Positions 26,595 through 39,469 of a DNA stretch of 64,000 nt are shown here, piece by piece. The stretch covers positions 1-64,000 of the forward strand of contig JAREIK010008192.1 in NCBI GenBank assembly GCA_029783825.1. The letters run 5' to 3'. Numbering within the stretch: the stretch's first letter is position 1; each line of letters begins with the position of its first letter. The translations under genes were made by a program, and so were the position numbers. Source of the stretch: Sapria himalayana (Eukaryota; Streptophyta; Magnoliopsida; Malpighiales; Rafflesiaceae). The notes below the pieces were generated by a model. That model was not told the DNA's origin, searched no databases, and saw nothing but the letters and a program-made list of their open reading frames with translations.

Positions 26595-27539
26595 ATTTTA
26601 TATATGATACATTCAATATACATGTCATGTATTTCAGATATAATTAGTATTATACATATAACATTATATACATATTTTACACAAATGAATATATAATGAC
26701 TTTATGATAGGATTTTAATAATGTATATTTGAAATTTGCAAGTCATCATTATGAAATACATGTCTAATAAATTTGCATTATGAAAATATCTATTATTCCA
26801 TAATGCCTTGCCTACCCAATAAGTATAATTAAATTAATATTTGTAAACTAAATTTTATACATGACTTTTTGTATAGGGAAAACCACACACTCTTATAAAA
26901 ATATAAGAGTGTATTTAATATCTGTAAATTTAAAGTATAGTCACATTAATATTTGTTAATGTCAAATTAATATCTGTAAATATTTATTGATCAGTTTTCA
27001 ATGTGTTCAAATAAAAATGTAATAGGCTTTATGTATACTGATACTAATTTACAAGACATTTAAATACATGTATATATTTGACTATATTTTAATTACTATG
27101 TTTAATTAAATGTCGCATAGGCTCCCTTATAAATACCCTAGCATTGACGATCAACATGATTCATACTAGATTAAAATATATAAGATATCCAGCTCATCTG
27201 ACATACATTATTTCTTACATGAATTTATGCCGATGACTTTTTGATGCGTTTGAGAAGTTCCACCTATATGGATGAGTAGCTCTCACATATTTTATCACCT
27301 CTATAGCCATTAACTCATAAATTGTATACCCATGGACTTGATATAGTTTACTTATTGTAAGCTAACCATAGAATTATTTACTTGAGTAAATACTAGAAAC
27401 TATTTACTTATTGTAAGCTTAGATAATGAAGAAACTTTGATAATTAATCCAAATATTCAATATCTATGAAATGATAATCCATATTCATAGAGTTAACTTT
27501 ATTACTTGTTAAACTCATATATTGTGATACATTTTACCA
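25231..27539. other. AT-rich region, no gene seen
   Basis: Very AT-rich. It holds AT runs (25906-25923, 26563-26591) and a short repeated motif CTGTTAATTTAATTATACTTTTT (three copies, 26290-26405). The block at 26005-26200 has better composition (TCCTCCATCTTTCTCC, ACACCGACGCAGC) and could be a leader of something lost. A TATAAATA at 27129-27136 on the plus strand is promoter-like but has no gene behind it. The end nearest 27540 may be the decayed continuation of the copia relic. Confidence 0.45.
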
Positions 27540-28241
27540 TGCTATAAAATAAATAACACTTGCATTGATTTTTGTAGTGTCTTGTCTCTCTATAATTTAA
27601 ATACTTAATGGTCTTTGAACTATTATAATTACAATGATTCTTAGATTTAGACCACTTGTTTTTGATTTGCTTTGACATTTTCTGTTGGATGAATTTCTTT
27701 CAATTAACTTTGAGAATTAGATCGTGAACATCATCAAATTTCAATTTATTAGTTCTTGATGAACTATGAGCAACTATAATTGTAATATGTTATTTTTTGA
27801 TAGAGTACACAAAAGTATCAATGCACATACTTCATCATTGACTTCAATTCCAAACAAACTTAATTGGGTTGTGATAGTGTTGACTTTATTGAGTTGTTGG
27901 GTCACTGATGTGCTTTCTGTCAACTTCAAATTGAAAAAACACCTCATCATGTGCACTTTTTTAGCATCAATTAGTTTTTCGTATATACTAGCAAGAGCCA
28001 TCATAAGCCTTACTATGCTCTTCTCAATTTGTATATTGAAAGTAAGTTTGTAAGATATCATATTTCAGATGAATTCAAGTGCTAGTATGTGCTCTTCTTT
28101 CTTTGTACACTCTATCATCTTCCTCATAAGGGGTTGATATAGATTTTTCTAGTATATATAATCCTTCATCTATATTTTCAAGAATCCAAATTTCGTTCTA
28201 TAGAATTTTTTTATTTTTACTTTTCCTTCAAATGCAGTCAT
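27540..28241 (-). pseudogene. Ty1/copia gag (UBN2-type) relic
   Basis: The minus-strand frame starts at ATG 28241 (MTAFEGKVKIKKFYRTKFGF, where intact gags have a similar KFDG...FGLWK start). It is broken by stops near 28150, then opens at 28061: YEKLIDAKKVHMMRCFFNLK, VTQQLNKVNTITTQLSLFGI and VNDEVCALILLCTL, the conserved copia gag core. Past the stop near 27774 a shifted frame reads KLKFDDVHDLILKVN, then YLNYRETRHYKNQCK near 27560. That last run aligns with the CX2CX4HX4C zinc knuckle with two cysteines lost. Gag packages the element's RNA. Just upstream on the same strand, TTGGTATTATAGG (about 28419-28431) resembles a decayed Met-tRNA primer-binding site, and the LTR that should precede it is replaced by GATA array. 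Confidence 0.85.
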
Positions 28242-28462
28242 TTCTATCTACAAAATATAAATTCTTCTAGACAATTCTTGCAAAACACTGTGTATGGCAA
28301 TTGAGAACACCTCTTTTAACATGCTGATATTGTCTACAAATTTTTTACTATTTATTCAATTCATTATTATCATCAATAGTAACTTCGCCCAATGGTGCAA
28401 CACAATGCAAAACCTAAACCTATAATACCAATTATTGATAATAACTTGATTTCCTAATTGTT

Positions 28463-30392
28463 AGATAGACATTTAGATAAACTGACAAATATAAAGGTAA
28501 ACAGATCTGATGAGTGATAAATATATTGATAGATATAAATATACATATATATATATATATATATAATTTTTGACAAATATGCTGATAAATAGAAAGATAG
28601 TTAGAGAGTTTGAGAGAAAAAAAATAGAAAGAAGATATATAAATTAATTGATAAATATAATAGTTAGATAGTTACATAGATATATAGATTGACATATAAA
28701 TATTTTGACATAAAATAGATAGATAGAAGGATAAACAGATAGACAAATATATAGATAAACTTATAGATGGATACATAGATATACAAATAGACAGATTGAT
28801 TGATTGTTAGTTAGATTTATAGATAGACTAATAGGCTGATAAACTGATAGACTGATATATTGATAGAGAGGCAGATAGATATATAGAAAGACAGATAAAG
28901 AGATATATAAATAAATAATTAGAAAGACAAATAGATGGATAGGAAGGTAGGTAGGTAGAGAGCTATATAGATAGATAGATAGATAAATATAAATATAGAT
29001 TGATAGATAGATTGATTGATAAACAGATAAATTTATGGATTTAAAGATAGATAGATAGATAAACAAATAGATAGCTAGATATATTATAGATATATAGATA
29101 GATAAATTAATTGATAGATAGATAGATAAATAGATAGATATAAATATAAATAAATAGATAGACATTTAGAAAGGTATAGTGATAGAGATATAAATAGCCA
29201 GATATATAGATAGATAGATAGATTATTAGACAGATAGATAGACAAATAGATATAAACATAGATTGATAGATCGATAGACAGACAGACAGACAATCAGACA
29301 GACAGATAGAAAGATAGATAGACAGATATATAGATAGATAGATAGATAGACAAATAGATAGATAGATTGATAGATAGATTTATATTTAGATTGATATACA
29401 AATTTATTGACAGATTGATCGAAAAATTGATAGAGAGATAGATAGACTATTTGATAGACAGATTGATAAACATAATGATAGACATAGTGATAGGTAGATA
29501 TATAGATAGACAAACACATAGAAAGATATATACATACATACAAAGATAAGATAGATAGATAGATAGATAGACATACATATTGATTGATTCATATATAGAT
29601 AGAAAGATAATTATACAGATAGATAGATAGATAGATAGAGAGATAGATAGAGAGATAGATAGATAGCCAAACATACATAAAGATAAATAGACAGATATAG
29701 ATAGGTAGTTAGATAAACAAATATATAGACAAATTAAAAGATAGATATATAAATAGACAAATAGATATACATATAGTTAGAAATATAAAAAGACATATAG
29801 TTAGACAGATATATAGACACATAGATAGATATATATATATATATTGATTGACATTTAGATATATAGAAAGATAAATAGATAGATAGAAAGATTGATAGAT
29901 AGGGACATAGGTAAAAAAATTGATAGATATATAGATAGATAGATGGATAGATAAATAAATAGATAGATAGATATAGATATAAATATATAGTTAGATATAA
30001 AGATAGATAGATAAATAGATATATTGATAGATATATAGACAAATAGATAGATTGATAGATTGATAGATATATATACACATAGATAGAAAGAAAGAAAGAT
30101 AGATAGATAGATATTAAGATAAGTAGATAATTAGATAGAAAGTTAGACAGATAAATAGATATATAGATATATTGATAAGTAGATATATTGATAGATAGAT
30201 AGATATATAAATAGAAAGATTGACAGAATGATAGACATATAGATAGACTTGTTAATTGACATTATAATAGATAGATTACAAGATTGATTGATATATAGAT
30301 TTAAAGAAAGATTAATAGAGAAATTGATAGTAAGAATGATAGATAGATTGAAAGATAAATTAAATGATAGAAAGATAGATAGATAGTTAGAT
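28463..30392. repeat. GATA-orientation tetranucleotide array
   Basis: The same tetranucleotide family on the opposite strand (GATA on plus), with AT runs near 28545 and 29825. Its left edge cuts the copia relic immediately before the primer-binding-like site. Its right edge meets CCCTACAAATTATG at about 30397, which could be a decayed CACTA-type terminus. Minus-strand Tyr-Leu-Ser-Ile frames are repeat translations. Confidence 0.95.
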
Positions 30393-30772
30393 AATTCCCT
30401 ACAAATTATGAGGTTGATTTCGTATGAGAATTATTTCTTAACTGTTTTTTATTTTTATCTATCTGTAGCAAATAATTATGATATTTTTTTGAAGGTTTCA
30501 ATTTTTTTATTCTGGTTTAGTTCTTTTCTTTTCCGATTAACTTAATTATGAATCTTTGTCGGACACATTATATGAGACACAAACAAATTCTGATTAACTA
30601 CATTCAGGCATTGCCACGATCCTTCCAATGCATGGATCCCATATTTACTGATGTCAGTTTTTTCAAAAAGAGGGCTAGCTTATTTTATCTTTATTATTCT
30701 TAAAAATTTTTATTTTTGCACTCTATTTATCTTTAAAAATAATTGATGGACATCTTTTTGGTTTTTGTTAAA
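30393..30772. other. Short unique stretch with one small open frame
   Basis: Ordinary AT-rich DNA between the GATA array and the first tandem unit. It begins CCCTACAAATT, compatible with a mutated CACTA 5' terminus. It contains the 51-codon open frame listed separately. Confidence 0.45.
30548..30703 (+). other. Small open frame, 51 aa, unassigned
   Basis: ATG at 30548 to TAA at 30701. The translation includes INYIQALPRSFQCMDPIFTD and FFKKRASLF, which has balanced composition unlike the repeat translations around it. I do not recognise it. It could be an exon remnant of a transposon or host gene, or chance. Confidence 0.25.
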
Positions 30773-32351
30773 GCTGTATGACAATCAACTTTAATTTGTG
30801 TTATTTCATGTCTATAATAAATGTTTTTATATATCTGTGAATATGTTTGTGTGTCTCCGAATTTTTTGGATAGAGTTTTAGACTATTATAGGTAAGTAAA
30901 AGGCTATATTCAGCAACGGTGGCAGCGATGGCAGCATCGGTGATGATAGTAGCGACAGTCACAGCAGGGGCATCGGTAGTGGTAATAGTAGTGGCTACAA
31001 TGGTAGTAGTGGCAGTTGCGGTAGCAGTGGTAGTGGCAGTAGCAGTGGCAGCGGTGGCAGCAGTGGCAGTGGCTTGTAGCGAAGGCAGCAGCGACATTAG
31101 GGGCAGTGGTGCCAGTGATGGCAGTGGTTGCATATGCGGCAGGGGCGGCATCGGTGGTAACGACGACATCAGCGGCTATGGCAGTTGCAGTGGTTGTGGC
31201 AGCATCAGCGCCCGCCGTGGTAGCAACGGCAGTGACGGTAGTAGTTATAGCACTGGTAACGATGGAAGTTGTGGTAGCAACTACAGCACTGTCAACGGCG
31301 GCAGCAGCTGTAGCATCGGCAAAGGTGGCAGCAACTATAGCATCGGCAATGGTGGCAGTAGCTGCAGCACCGGAAAAGGTGGAAGCAGCTGTAGCACCAA
31401 AAAAGGTGGCAGCATAGTCAGTATTGGCAGCAACGGCAACAATGGCAGCAGCAGTAGCAGTGGCGGCGGCGGTGGTGGTAGCTGCCACGACAGTGGCAGC
31501 AGCAGTGGCAGTGGGAGTAGTAGCGGTAGCAAGGCAGTAGTAGTGGCAGTGGCAGCAGCAGCGGCAACAACAGCAGTGGTAGTAGCGATAGTAGTGGCAG
31601 TACCAGCGGTAGCAGTGGCAATGCCAGCAACCGCAATGCCAACAGTAGTAGTGTGGTAGCAGCAACGGCAACGACAGTAGGTGTAGCGACAGTGGGAGCA
31701 GCAGTGGCAGCGACAGTGGGAGCAACAGCAATGGCAACAAATGTGGTATATACGTACATATATAGTCAGTATATACGTACATATAATACTATAGTTTTTT
31801 ATGTAAGTATATATGTACTCAGTATATATGTATGCATAATACTATAGTTTATATGTACATATACTATAGAAATATATGTACGAGTGAAATGCTAATATAT
31901 ATGTATATATTTACTACAATAATATATATTTGCCAAAATATAGTTTTTTTTATTAAATTTGATTTGATTGAGTGGTATAAATTTCTTACAGATAAGATAC
32001 TGCATTATTTCCCATATGAAGCTTGTATAAGTGAAGTGATTTTTTAAAAGATATGACATACCGTGACTTGGATAGCTTTTATGCAGTAAAAGTTAGTGAT
32101 TATAGGAGCAGATGGAGAGAAAGCAACGTCAATGCATGGATAGATTATACTTTATGCACAGTAGGTAAATACATTGATTTATAAGATGTAATATAATTAA
32201 TTATTTTTCTATTTTAGTTATTTAAAATATTGTATTAGAATAAGTTATTAAATGAATTTTTTTTGTTTAATTTAAAATTTTCATTTATAATTTCTATTTT
32301 TATTAAATTTAATATAAAAATATTAAATTATTTAATTAAAATTTTATTGAA
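30773..32351. repeat. Tandem unit 1 of 3 (composite repeat, ~1.58 kb)
   Basis: It starts GCTGTATGACAATCAAC, then ATATATCTGTGAATATGTTTGTG and TAGAGTTTTAG...TAAAAGGC. It continues with a GNN tract (30905-31742), a palindromic TATA/GTAC tract (31745-31930) and the conserved 3' module (31930-32250), and ends TATTAAATTATTTAATTAAA. Units 2 and 3 have the same order. Length differs mainly through the GNN tract. Confidence 0.85.
30905..31742. repeat. Long degenerate GNN trinucleotide tract (~840 bp)
   Basis: The longest of five such tracts. Codon-like triplets GCA, GTA, GTG, GGC and AGC run without stops for hundreds of bases, so open frames occur on both strands (for example 30919-31659 plus and 30910-31782 minus). 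Plus frames read Val/Ala/Thr or Gly/Ser runs; minus frames read Ala/Thr or Cys/His/Tyr runs. With no conserved domain and both strands open, I read it as a decayed trinucleotide minisatellite. Confidence 0.85.
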
Positions 32352-33478
32352 GCTGTATGACAATAAACTTTAATGTGTGTTTGTTCATGTCAATAATAAC
32401 TATTTTTATATATCTGTGAATATGTTTGTGTGTTTCTGGATTTTTTTGGTAGAGTTTTAGCCTAATATAGGTATGTAAAAGCCTATTATCAGTAGTTGTA
32501 GCAGTTGTAGGAGCGGTAGTGACAATAGCAGCGGCAGCACCAGTAGCACCGTCAATACATGCAGCGGTGCCAGCACTGGCAGTGGCTGCAGCACCAGCAA
32601 CACCTGCAGTGGCGGCTCACCGGCAGTAGCGGCGGTAGTGGAGCGGCGGCAACAGTGGCGTTAGTGGTGGTGGCAGGATTAGCACCGGCAGTGGAGGCAG
32701 CACTAGCAGCAGCGGTGCACCAGAAGCACCGGCAACAGTAGTGGCAGCAGCAACACCTATAGTGGCAGCAACGACACCTATAGTGGCAGCAGCAACAGTA
32801 GTAGCAGCAGCAGCGATAGGAGCGACAACAACAAGACTAGCACAATGGCAACAAATACGATATATACGTACGTATATAGTCAGTATATATGTACATATAG
32901 TTCTATAGTATTTATGTACATATATACTGAGTATATATGGACTCAGTATATATGTATGCATAATACTAAAGTTTATATGTACATATACTACAGTAATATA
33001 TGTACGAGTGAAATGCTACTATATATGTACACATTTACTACAGTAATATATATTTATCAAAATGTAGCTTTTTTTAATTTATTTTTATTTGATTGAGTGG
33101 TTTAAATTTCTTTCAAATGTGGTACAGCATTATTTTTCATATGAAATTTGTATAAGTGTAGGGACTTTTCAACAGACATGAAGTACAATTACTCAGACAG
33201 CATTTTCACAGTAGAATGTTGGTGATCGATGGAGCAGAGAGAGTGAAAGCAACATCAAAGCATGGATAGATTATACTTTATGCACAGTTGGTAGATACAT
33301 TGATTGATAAGATATAATATAATTTTGTTAATTTTTTGATTTAGTTATTTAAAATATTGTATTATAATAAGTTATTAAATGAATTTTTTTTGTTTAATTT
33401 AAAATTTTCATTTATAGATTCTAATTTTATTAAATTTAATATAAAAATATTAAATTATTTAATTAAATTTTAGTTTAA
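32352..33478. repeat. Tandem unit 2 of 3 (composite repeat, ~1.13 kb)
   Basis: Same order as unit 1: leader with ATATATCTGTGAATATGTTTGTG, a shorter GNN tract (32490-32850), junction GGCAACAAATACGATATATACG, palindromic tract (32855-33055), then the conserved 3' module with ACTCAGACAGC and GGTGATCGATGGAGCAG. Confidence 0.85.
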
Positions 33479-34794
33479 GCAGTATGACAATCAACGTTAA
33501 TTTTTGTTTGTTCATGTGTATAATAACTATTTTTATATATCTGTGAATATGTTTATGTGTCTTCGAATTTTTTGGGTATAGTTTTAGTATATTATATGTA
33601 TGTAAAAGCCTATAATCAGCAGTAGTAGCAGCAGCAACAGTGACAACAATGGCAGTGATGGTAGTACTGACATTGACAACAATGGCGGCATTTGTGGCTG
33701 TGGCACTGGCGGAAGCGGCAGCAGCAATAGTTGTGGCAGCGGCATCGGTGGGAGTGGCAGGAGTGGTGATAGCAGAGGTAGCGGCAGCGGCAGTAATAGC
33801 GGTAGTAGAGGCTACACCCGAAGCAGCATTGGCAGTGGTGGTAGCAGTGGCAGCACCGAAAGCAACGACAGTAGTGGTAGAGGTGGCAGCGGTGGCAGCG
33901 GCAGTAGTGGCAGTGGTAGTAGTAGCGCTGGCAACGGTGGTAGTGGCGCTAGTGGCAGCAGTGGTAGTTATGGCATGCAGTGGAAATACCGACAGTGGGG
34001 GTAGCGGCAGCAACTGTGATGGTGGCATCGGCGATAGTTGCGATAGTAGAGGTAGCGGCAACTATGCCAATAGCAGCAGTGGTATTGGCAGCGACAATGG
34101 TAGTGGCAGCGGCGGTAGGAGCGGCAGTGGTAGCGAGATTAGCAGCAACAACAACAAATGCGGTATATACGTACTAATAAATTTAGTATATACATACATA
34201 TAATACTATAGTATTTTATGTACATATATACTAAGTATATTTGTACTTAGTATATATGTACATATAATACTATAGTTATATGTACATATACTGTAGTAAT
34301 AAATGTACGAGTGAAGTGCTAGTATATATTAAAATATATACTGCAATATTATATATTGATCAAAGCATATCTTTTTTTTATTTTAATCTGACTGAGTGGT
34401 TTAAATTTCTTACAAATATGATACTGCATTGTTCCTCATAGAAAGCTTGTATAAATGATGATATTTTTCACTATATAATATGTACCGTGGCTCGGACAGC
34501 TTTTTCATAGTAGAAAAATGGTTATCACAGGAGTAGAGGGAAAGAAAGCAACGTCAATTAATGAATATATTTTATTTTATGCAGTGTGGTAGATACATTG
34601 ATTAATAAGATGTAATACAATTCTATTTTTTTTGTTTCGATTATGTAAAATATTGAATTAGAATAAGTAATTAAATGATTTTATTTTTGTTTATTATAAA
34701 TTATGTATAGTTTCATTTTTTATTCAATTTGATTTTAAAATATTAAATTATTTAATTAAGAAAATTTAATATAAATTAAATTCTGAAAATAGTT
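33479..34794. repeat. Tandem unit 3 of 3 (composite repeat, ~1.3 kb)
   Basis: It starts GCAGTATGACAATCAACG and carries a GNN tract (33610-34160), junction CAACAAATGCGGTATATACG, palindromic tract (34165-34365) and 3' module (34365-34700, TGGCTCGGACAGC). It passes directly into TTAGCTAGGG subterminal repeats. Confidence 0.85.
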
Positions 34795-35204
34795 TTGAAA
34801 TTAAAATAGATAGGGAAAAATACCTTGCTAAATTAGCAGGGGAAATCTTTATTTTAGTAACGAATTTTTCTGTCACTACATTTTTTTAGCTAGGGACCAT
34901 TTTCGTCGCTAAAATTTTGAGACCATCACTTTAGCTTGGGAATCTTTCCTTGCTATTTTCGTTTAGTGACGGAAAATCTCATTTAGTTTGCTAATTTAGC
35001 TAGGGAATTTGTTTTTTTAGCAAGTGATTTTTCCGTCGCTAAATTTTTAGCTAGGGATATTTTTCCTCGCTACATTTTAGTGACCAACACTTTAGATAGG
35101 GAACTGATCTATCGTTAATCCATTGCTATTTCTCATTTAGCGACTGAAAATGCCCATTTAGCTAGGGAATTGTCCCTAACTATATGATATTTTTTTGTTG
35201 AGAC
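34795..35204 (+). mobile_element. CACTA-like 3' subterminal repeats and terminus
   Basis: Repeated TTTAGCTAGGGA, TTGCTAATTTAGC and TTAGCGACNGAAA / TTTCCGTCGCTAAA motifs in both orientations are typical of plant CACTA subterminal regions. The block ends ATTTTTTTGTTGAG, two bases from the TTTTTTTGTAGTG expected for a CACTA 3' end, and CTAT array follows at once. It differs from the GACCAAA family at 6468. Confidence 0.65.
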
Positions 35205-36108
35205 CTATCTATCTACTTACCTATCTTAGTATCTATATTTCTATATATCTATGGATCTATCTTTCTGTCTAAATATCTATCTATCTTTCAAATAACCTAT
35301 TTGTCTATCAATCTGTATATCAATATATCTATCAATCTAACTATCAATCACTCTATCAATTCTATCTATCAATCTAGCTATGTATATTTCTATCTATTTT
35401 TTTAATCTTATTGTCTATCTATCTATCTATATGTCTATCTGTCTATCTATCTATTTGTCTATCTATATTTATATTTTTTCTATCAATCTGTCTATTTATC
35501 TCTATATCTATCTATCTTTATGTATATCTTTTTGTCTACCTATATGTAAATCTATTTGTCTATCTTTTAATCTATCAATCTATCTATTTATCTATCTATC
35601 TATTTGTCTATCTATCTATCTATCTATCAACATATCATTCAACCTATCTATCAATATGTATATCAATCATTTTATCAATATGTATATCAATCAATCTATC
35701 AATTTGTATATCTTCCTGTCATTCTGTCTATCTGTCTATCTGTCTATCTTTCAATCTATCTATCTATTTATCTATCTATCTATTAGTGTACCTATCTATC
35801 TTTCTATCTATATATCTATCAATCTATCTGTATATCTATCTGTCTATCTATCTATCTATCTATTTATCTACATTTCTATTTGTATATGTCTTTATCTAAC
35901 TACATGTCTATCTATATGTCTATCTGTTTGTCTGTCTATTTGTATATCTATTCATTTATCTTTCTTTTTATTTCTTTGTCTATCAATCTATATATCTACC
36001 TATTTATCATTCTACCTATCTTTTAAATTATCATTTTGTCTATCTATATATCTATCTATCTTTCTATCTATCTATCTCTATTTTAATCTATCTATCTGTC
36101 TATATATA

Positions 36109-36157
<49 letters not shown>

Positions 36158-37560
36158 ATCTAACTATCTGTTTATATATATTTCAAACTATTTTATCCAA
36201 ATTTCAATATATCTATCTGATTATCTATCTTTATATCTCTCTATTAATCTATTTAACTATCTATAATTTATCAAACTATTTATTTATCTATCTAGCTATC
36301 TAATAATCTATCAATCTATCTATTTATCTATCTATTAAACTTTTTGTATATCTAGTTTTCTATCTATCTATATATTTCTATCAATATTTCTATATATCTC
36401 ACTTCTTATCTATGTTTCAATCTATCTATTAATATGTCTATTAATCTTTTTATTATTATGTCTATAAATCTTTAAATCAATCATTCTATTAATTTTTCTA
36501 TCAATCTAATTATCTATATATCTGGCCATCTGTCTATCTCTCTATCTATCTATATATCTATCTATCTATATATCTATCAATCTATATATCTATCTATCTA
36601 TATATCTATATGTCTATATATCTGTCAATATATCTATCTCGCCATATAATTGTTTATCTTTCTATCTATCAAATAATCTATCTATCTAGCTATCTATCTA
36701 TGAATTTATCTATCTATCTATCTATTTATATATCTACGAACTATCTATCTTTCTATCTGTCTATCTATCTATGTATCTATCTAAAAATTTATTATCTATA
36801 TGTCTATCTATCAATCAACCTATCTATCTATCAATCGATCTGTCCATCAATTTTCTATCAATTTATCTATTAAATTTTCTAACAATCTATCTATCAATCA
36901 GTCTATCAATCTCTCTATCTATTTGTCTGTCTATCTATCTATTTATTTGTCTATCAATTTAACTATCTATTTATCTACAGAACTATATATTTATTTATTT
37001 GCCTATTTATTTATCTATCTATCTATTTCTCTATCTATCTATCTCTCTATCTATCTATATTCTATATATCTATCTATCTATTAATCTAATCTATCTGTCT
37101 GTCTATCTATCTTTCTAAATCTCTAAATATCTATCAATCTCTCTATCAATCTGTATATCAATCTCTCTCTATCTATCTTTCTATATTTCAAAATATTTGT
37201 ATATCTTGATGTATGTCTATCTATCTGTCTATCTATCTATCTGTATGACTATATTTCTATCTATTTGTATATCTATCTATCTTTATGTCTATTTATCTAT
37301 CTATCAATATATCTATAAATCTATCTATCTACCTGACTAGATTATATATCTATAAATCTATCTATCTGTCTATCTATCTTGTCTATCTTTCTGTCTATCT
37401 ATCTATATATGTATCTATCATCTATCTTTTATTTATCTATCTCTCTATCTTTATATCTGTGTATATGTCTATCTATTTGTCTATCTATCAATTTATTTGC
37501 ATATCTATCTTCCTATATATTTGACAATCTATCGGTCTATCTATCTAGATATATTCGAAT
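35205..37560. repeat. CTAT tetranucleotide array
   Basis: Imperfect CTAT with CAAT-rich variants and a ~48-bp AT run (36108-36154). It starts at the CACTA-like 3' end and stops near ATTCGAATACATTAATAG. Confidence 0.96.
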
Positions 37561-39469
37561 ACATTAATAGAATCTATCACAATAGGTAAAGCATGATTAG
37601 AAAAATGGTAGCATGTATAAGCTCTTTTAATACTTCCTCATGCTTAGTTACTCTTTAGGTTGTGTTTTATTGGTAGAATTGAAGGGGGATATGATTTGAT
37701 GATATTAAAACAAAGTAGGATTAATAATCTCATTTTGATTTAAAAATCTTATGAATTAGCATGTAATAAACGTATAGTTTATAGTAATTTATAAGTAACT
37801 ACCAATTAAAATTGATATATTTTCTAATCCAATTTTCAATTTCTTGTGGAATTCAAATAATGGATGTATATGTTCTTCCATTTGCTCTTCAATTTCATGA
37901 CTTATTCAAATGTTAAAATAGATATATTTTTCTATGTAATAAGATATCACATCTTTATGTGATGACAAAAATTTATCCAAACACTAAGAACAAAAAGCCT
38001 CGAATTCAAGATTTATCATGCACGATCTCTTCAATCTTTTAAGGTAAGATTGTCAAGATAAGATATTGGTAAGATTTGTTTTCTTATCTAGCTTTCATAT
38101 TTTAAATGATTCTATATATTAGGATAAGATAAGATAGATATGTAGATCACATTCATGCCCAAGTACAGAAGGCTCTCGCTTTAACAAGATATATAAAAAA
38201 AATAAATATCTCAACAATTTTACCGAATAACTTTGAAGGGACTATGTTTGAAGAGACTTTGTAATACAAAAATTTCTCAAGTGATCAATCATCTTAAAAT
38301 AATATTCTCTCATAAATAAATATAACTTCAACGTTATTATGAAACCAATATTAGTATTTATATAATTACACAACACATTTGTAAAAGATAATATATGCAA
38401 TGAAAATAATATACAAAAATACCTATATGCTATCCCTCATCGTTCTAATCCTACGACCCAAAGATTAGTAATATGGAATAATTCTAAAGCCATAAAATTT
38501 AATATTATTTGATATAATTTATAATTTATAAAAATCAAATATTACTTAAAGTGAGCAGATCATTAAAAAAAAGTTATATTTATTATTTTAATAAAAACAG
38601 AATATTAAAAGCTAATAGTAAAAATATTACTCAATTATTTAATTCTTATCAATTTTAGTAGGTAAAAAAATAAAACTTGAATTCAAATCAACTAATGGAA
38701 AATTTTAATTTTTTTAGACTAAAAAAATATCATTAGTAATATATTAAATAACTCTTTTTAAACCCTGAAAAAAATACTTGAAGTGTTATTTTAATAACCA
38801 CTTGGAAATATTTTTTTTAAATCATTAAATTTTTTTTGTTGTAATTAAAACATCTATGTGTTTATCTTTAAATATCAATTTATTTTCTTTTAAGTTTTAT
38901 AAAAAATTTAATTTTTTTTATAATACAAGCTTTTTAAATATTTTAGTAATTATTTTTTAAAAAGTTTCCTATAATCATAAAAATATTTTTTTAACCTTAA
39001 ATAAAATATATATTTACTTTTTTATTTATTAATTCAGATATTTTTGCAAATATTTTTTATTTAATCATACAATTAATTATTTTAGCTTTTTATTAGTATA
39101 AATTTTTATGTATGTTCATTTATTTATTAAAATATATTTAAAAATGAGTATAATTATAGAATTAATTATCTATTATTTTTTTAATACAAATATTTGAATT
39201 TTATAATAAAAAATTTTAGAAAAATTTTATGTATAATTTTTTAAAAAATTTTATAATAATTAATATAGTTGTTTTAGTCATTATTAATATAATTTTTTTT
39301 CATATTTATATATTTTTGAAATTTTTTTTTATAATATCATATTTTTATAATGATTTGAGGAGGTGTTTTTCATGGATTCCTCATCCATAGATGATTAAAA
39401 ACCTTCAATATACAAAATTACAACAAATAGTAAAACAAATAATATATAAAAAATAAAAAAAAATCAATA
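37561..39469. other. AT-rich region between arrays, no gene seen
   Basis: AT-rich DNA with long poly-A/T stretches (38520-39360). I find no credible reading frame. Because it leads into CACTA-like 3' repeats with arrays on both sides, it may be a non-autonomous CACTA element. The 5' edge (TCTATCACAATAGG) is only weakly like a CACTA terminus. Confidence 0.4.

Noticed and set aside
27129..27136. TATAAATA as a host promoter
   Set aside because: No reading frame or transcript-like sequence follows before the antisense copia relic; such motifs are common by chance in AT-rich DNA.
30910..31782. Open frames of 290 aa (minus) and 246 aa (plus) in the GNN tract, with similar ones at 33459-34203
   Set aside because: Both strands and several frames are open because of three-base periodicity. 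Composition is repeat-like and no domain is recognisable.
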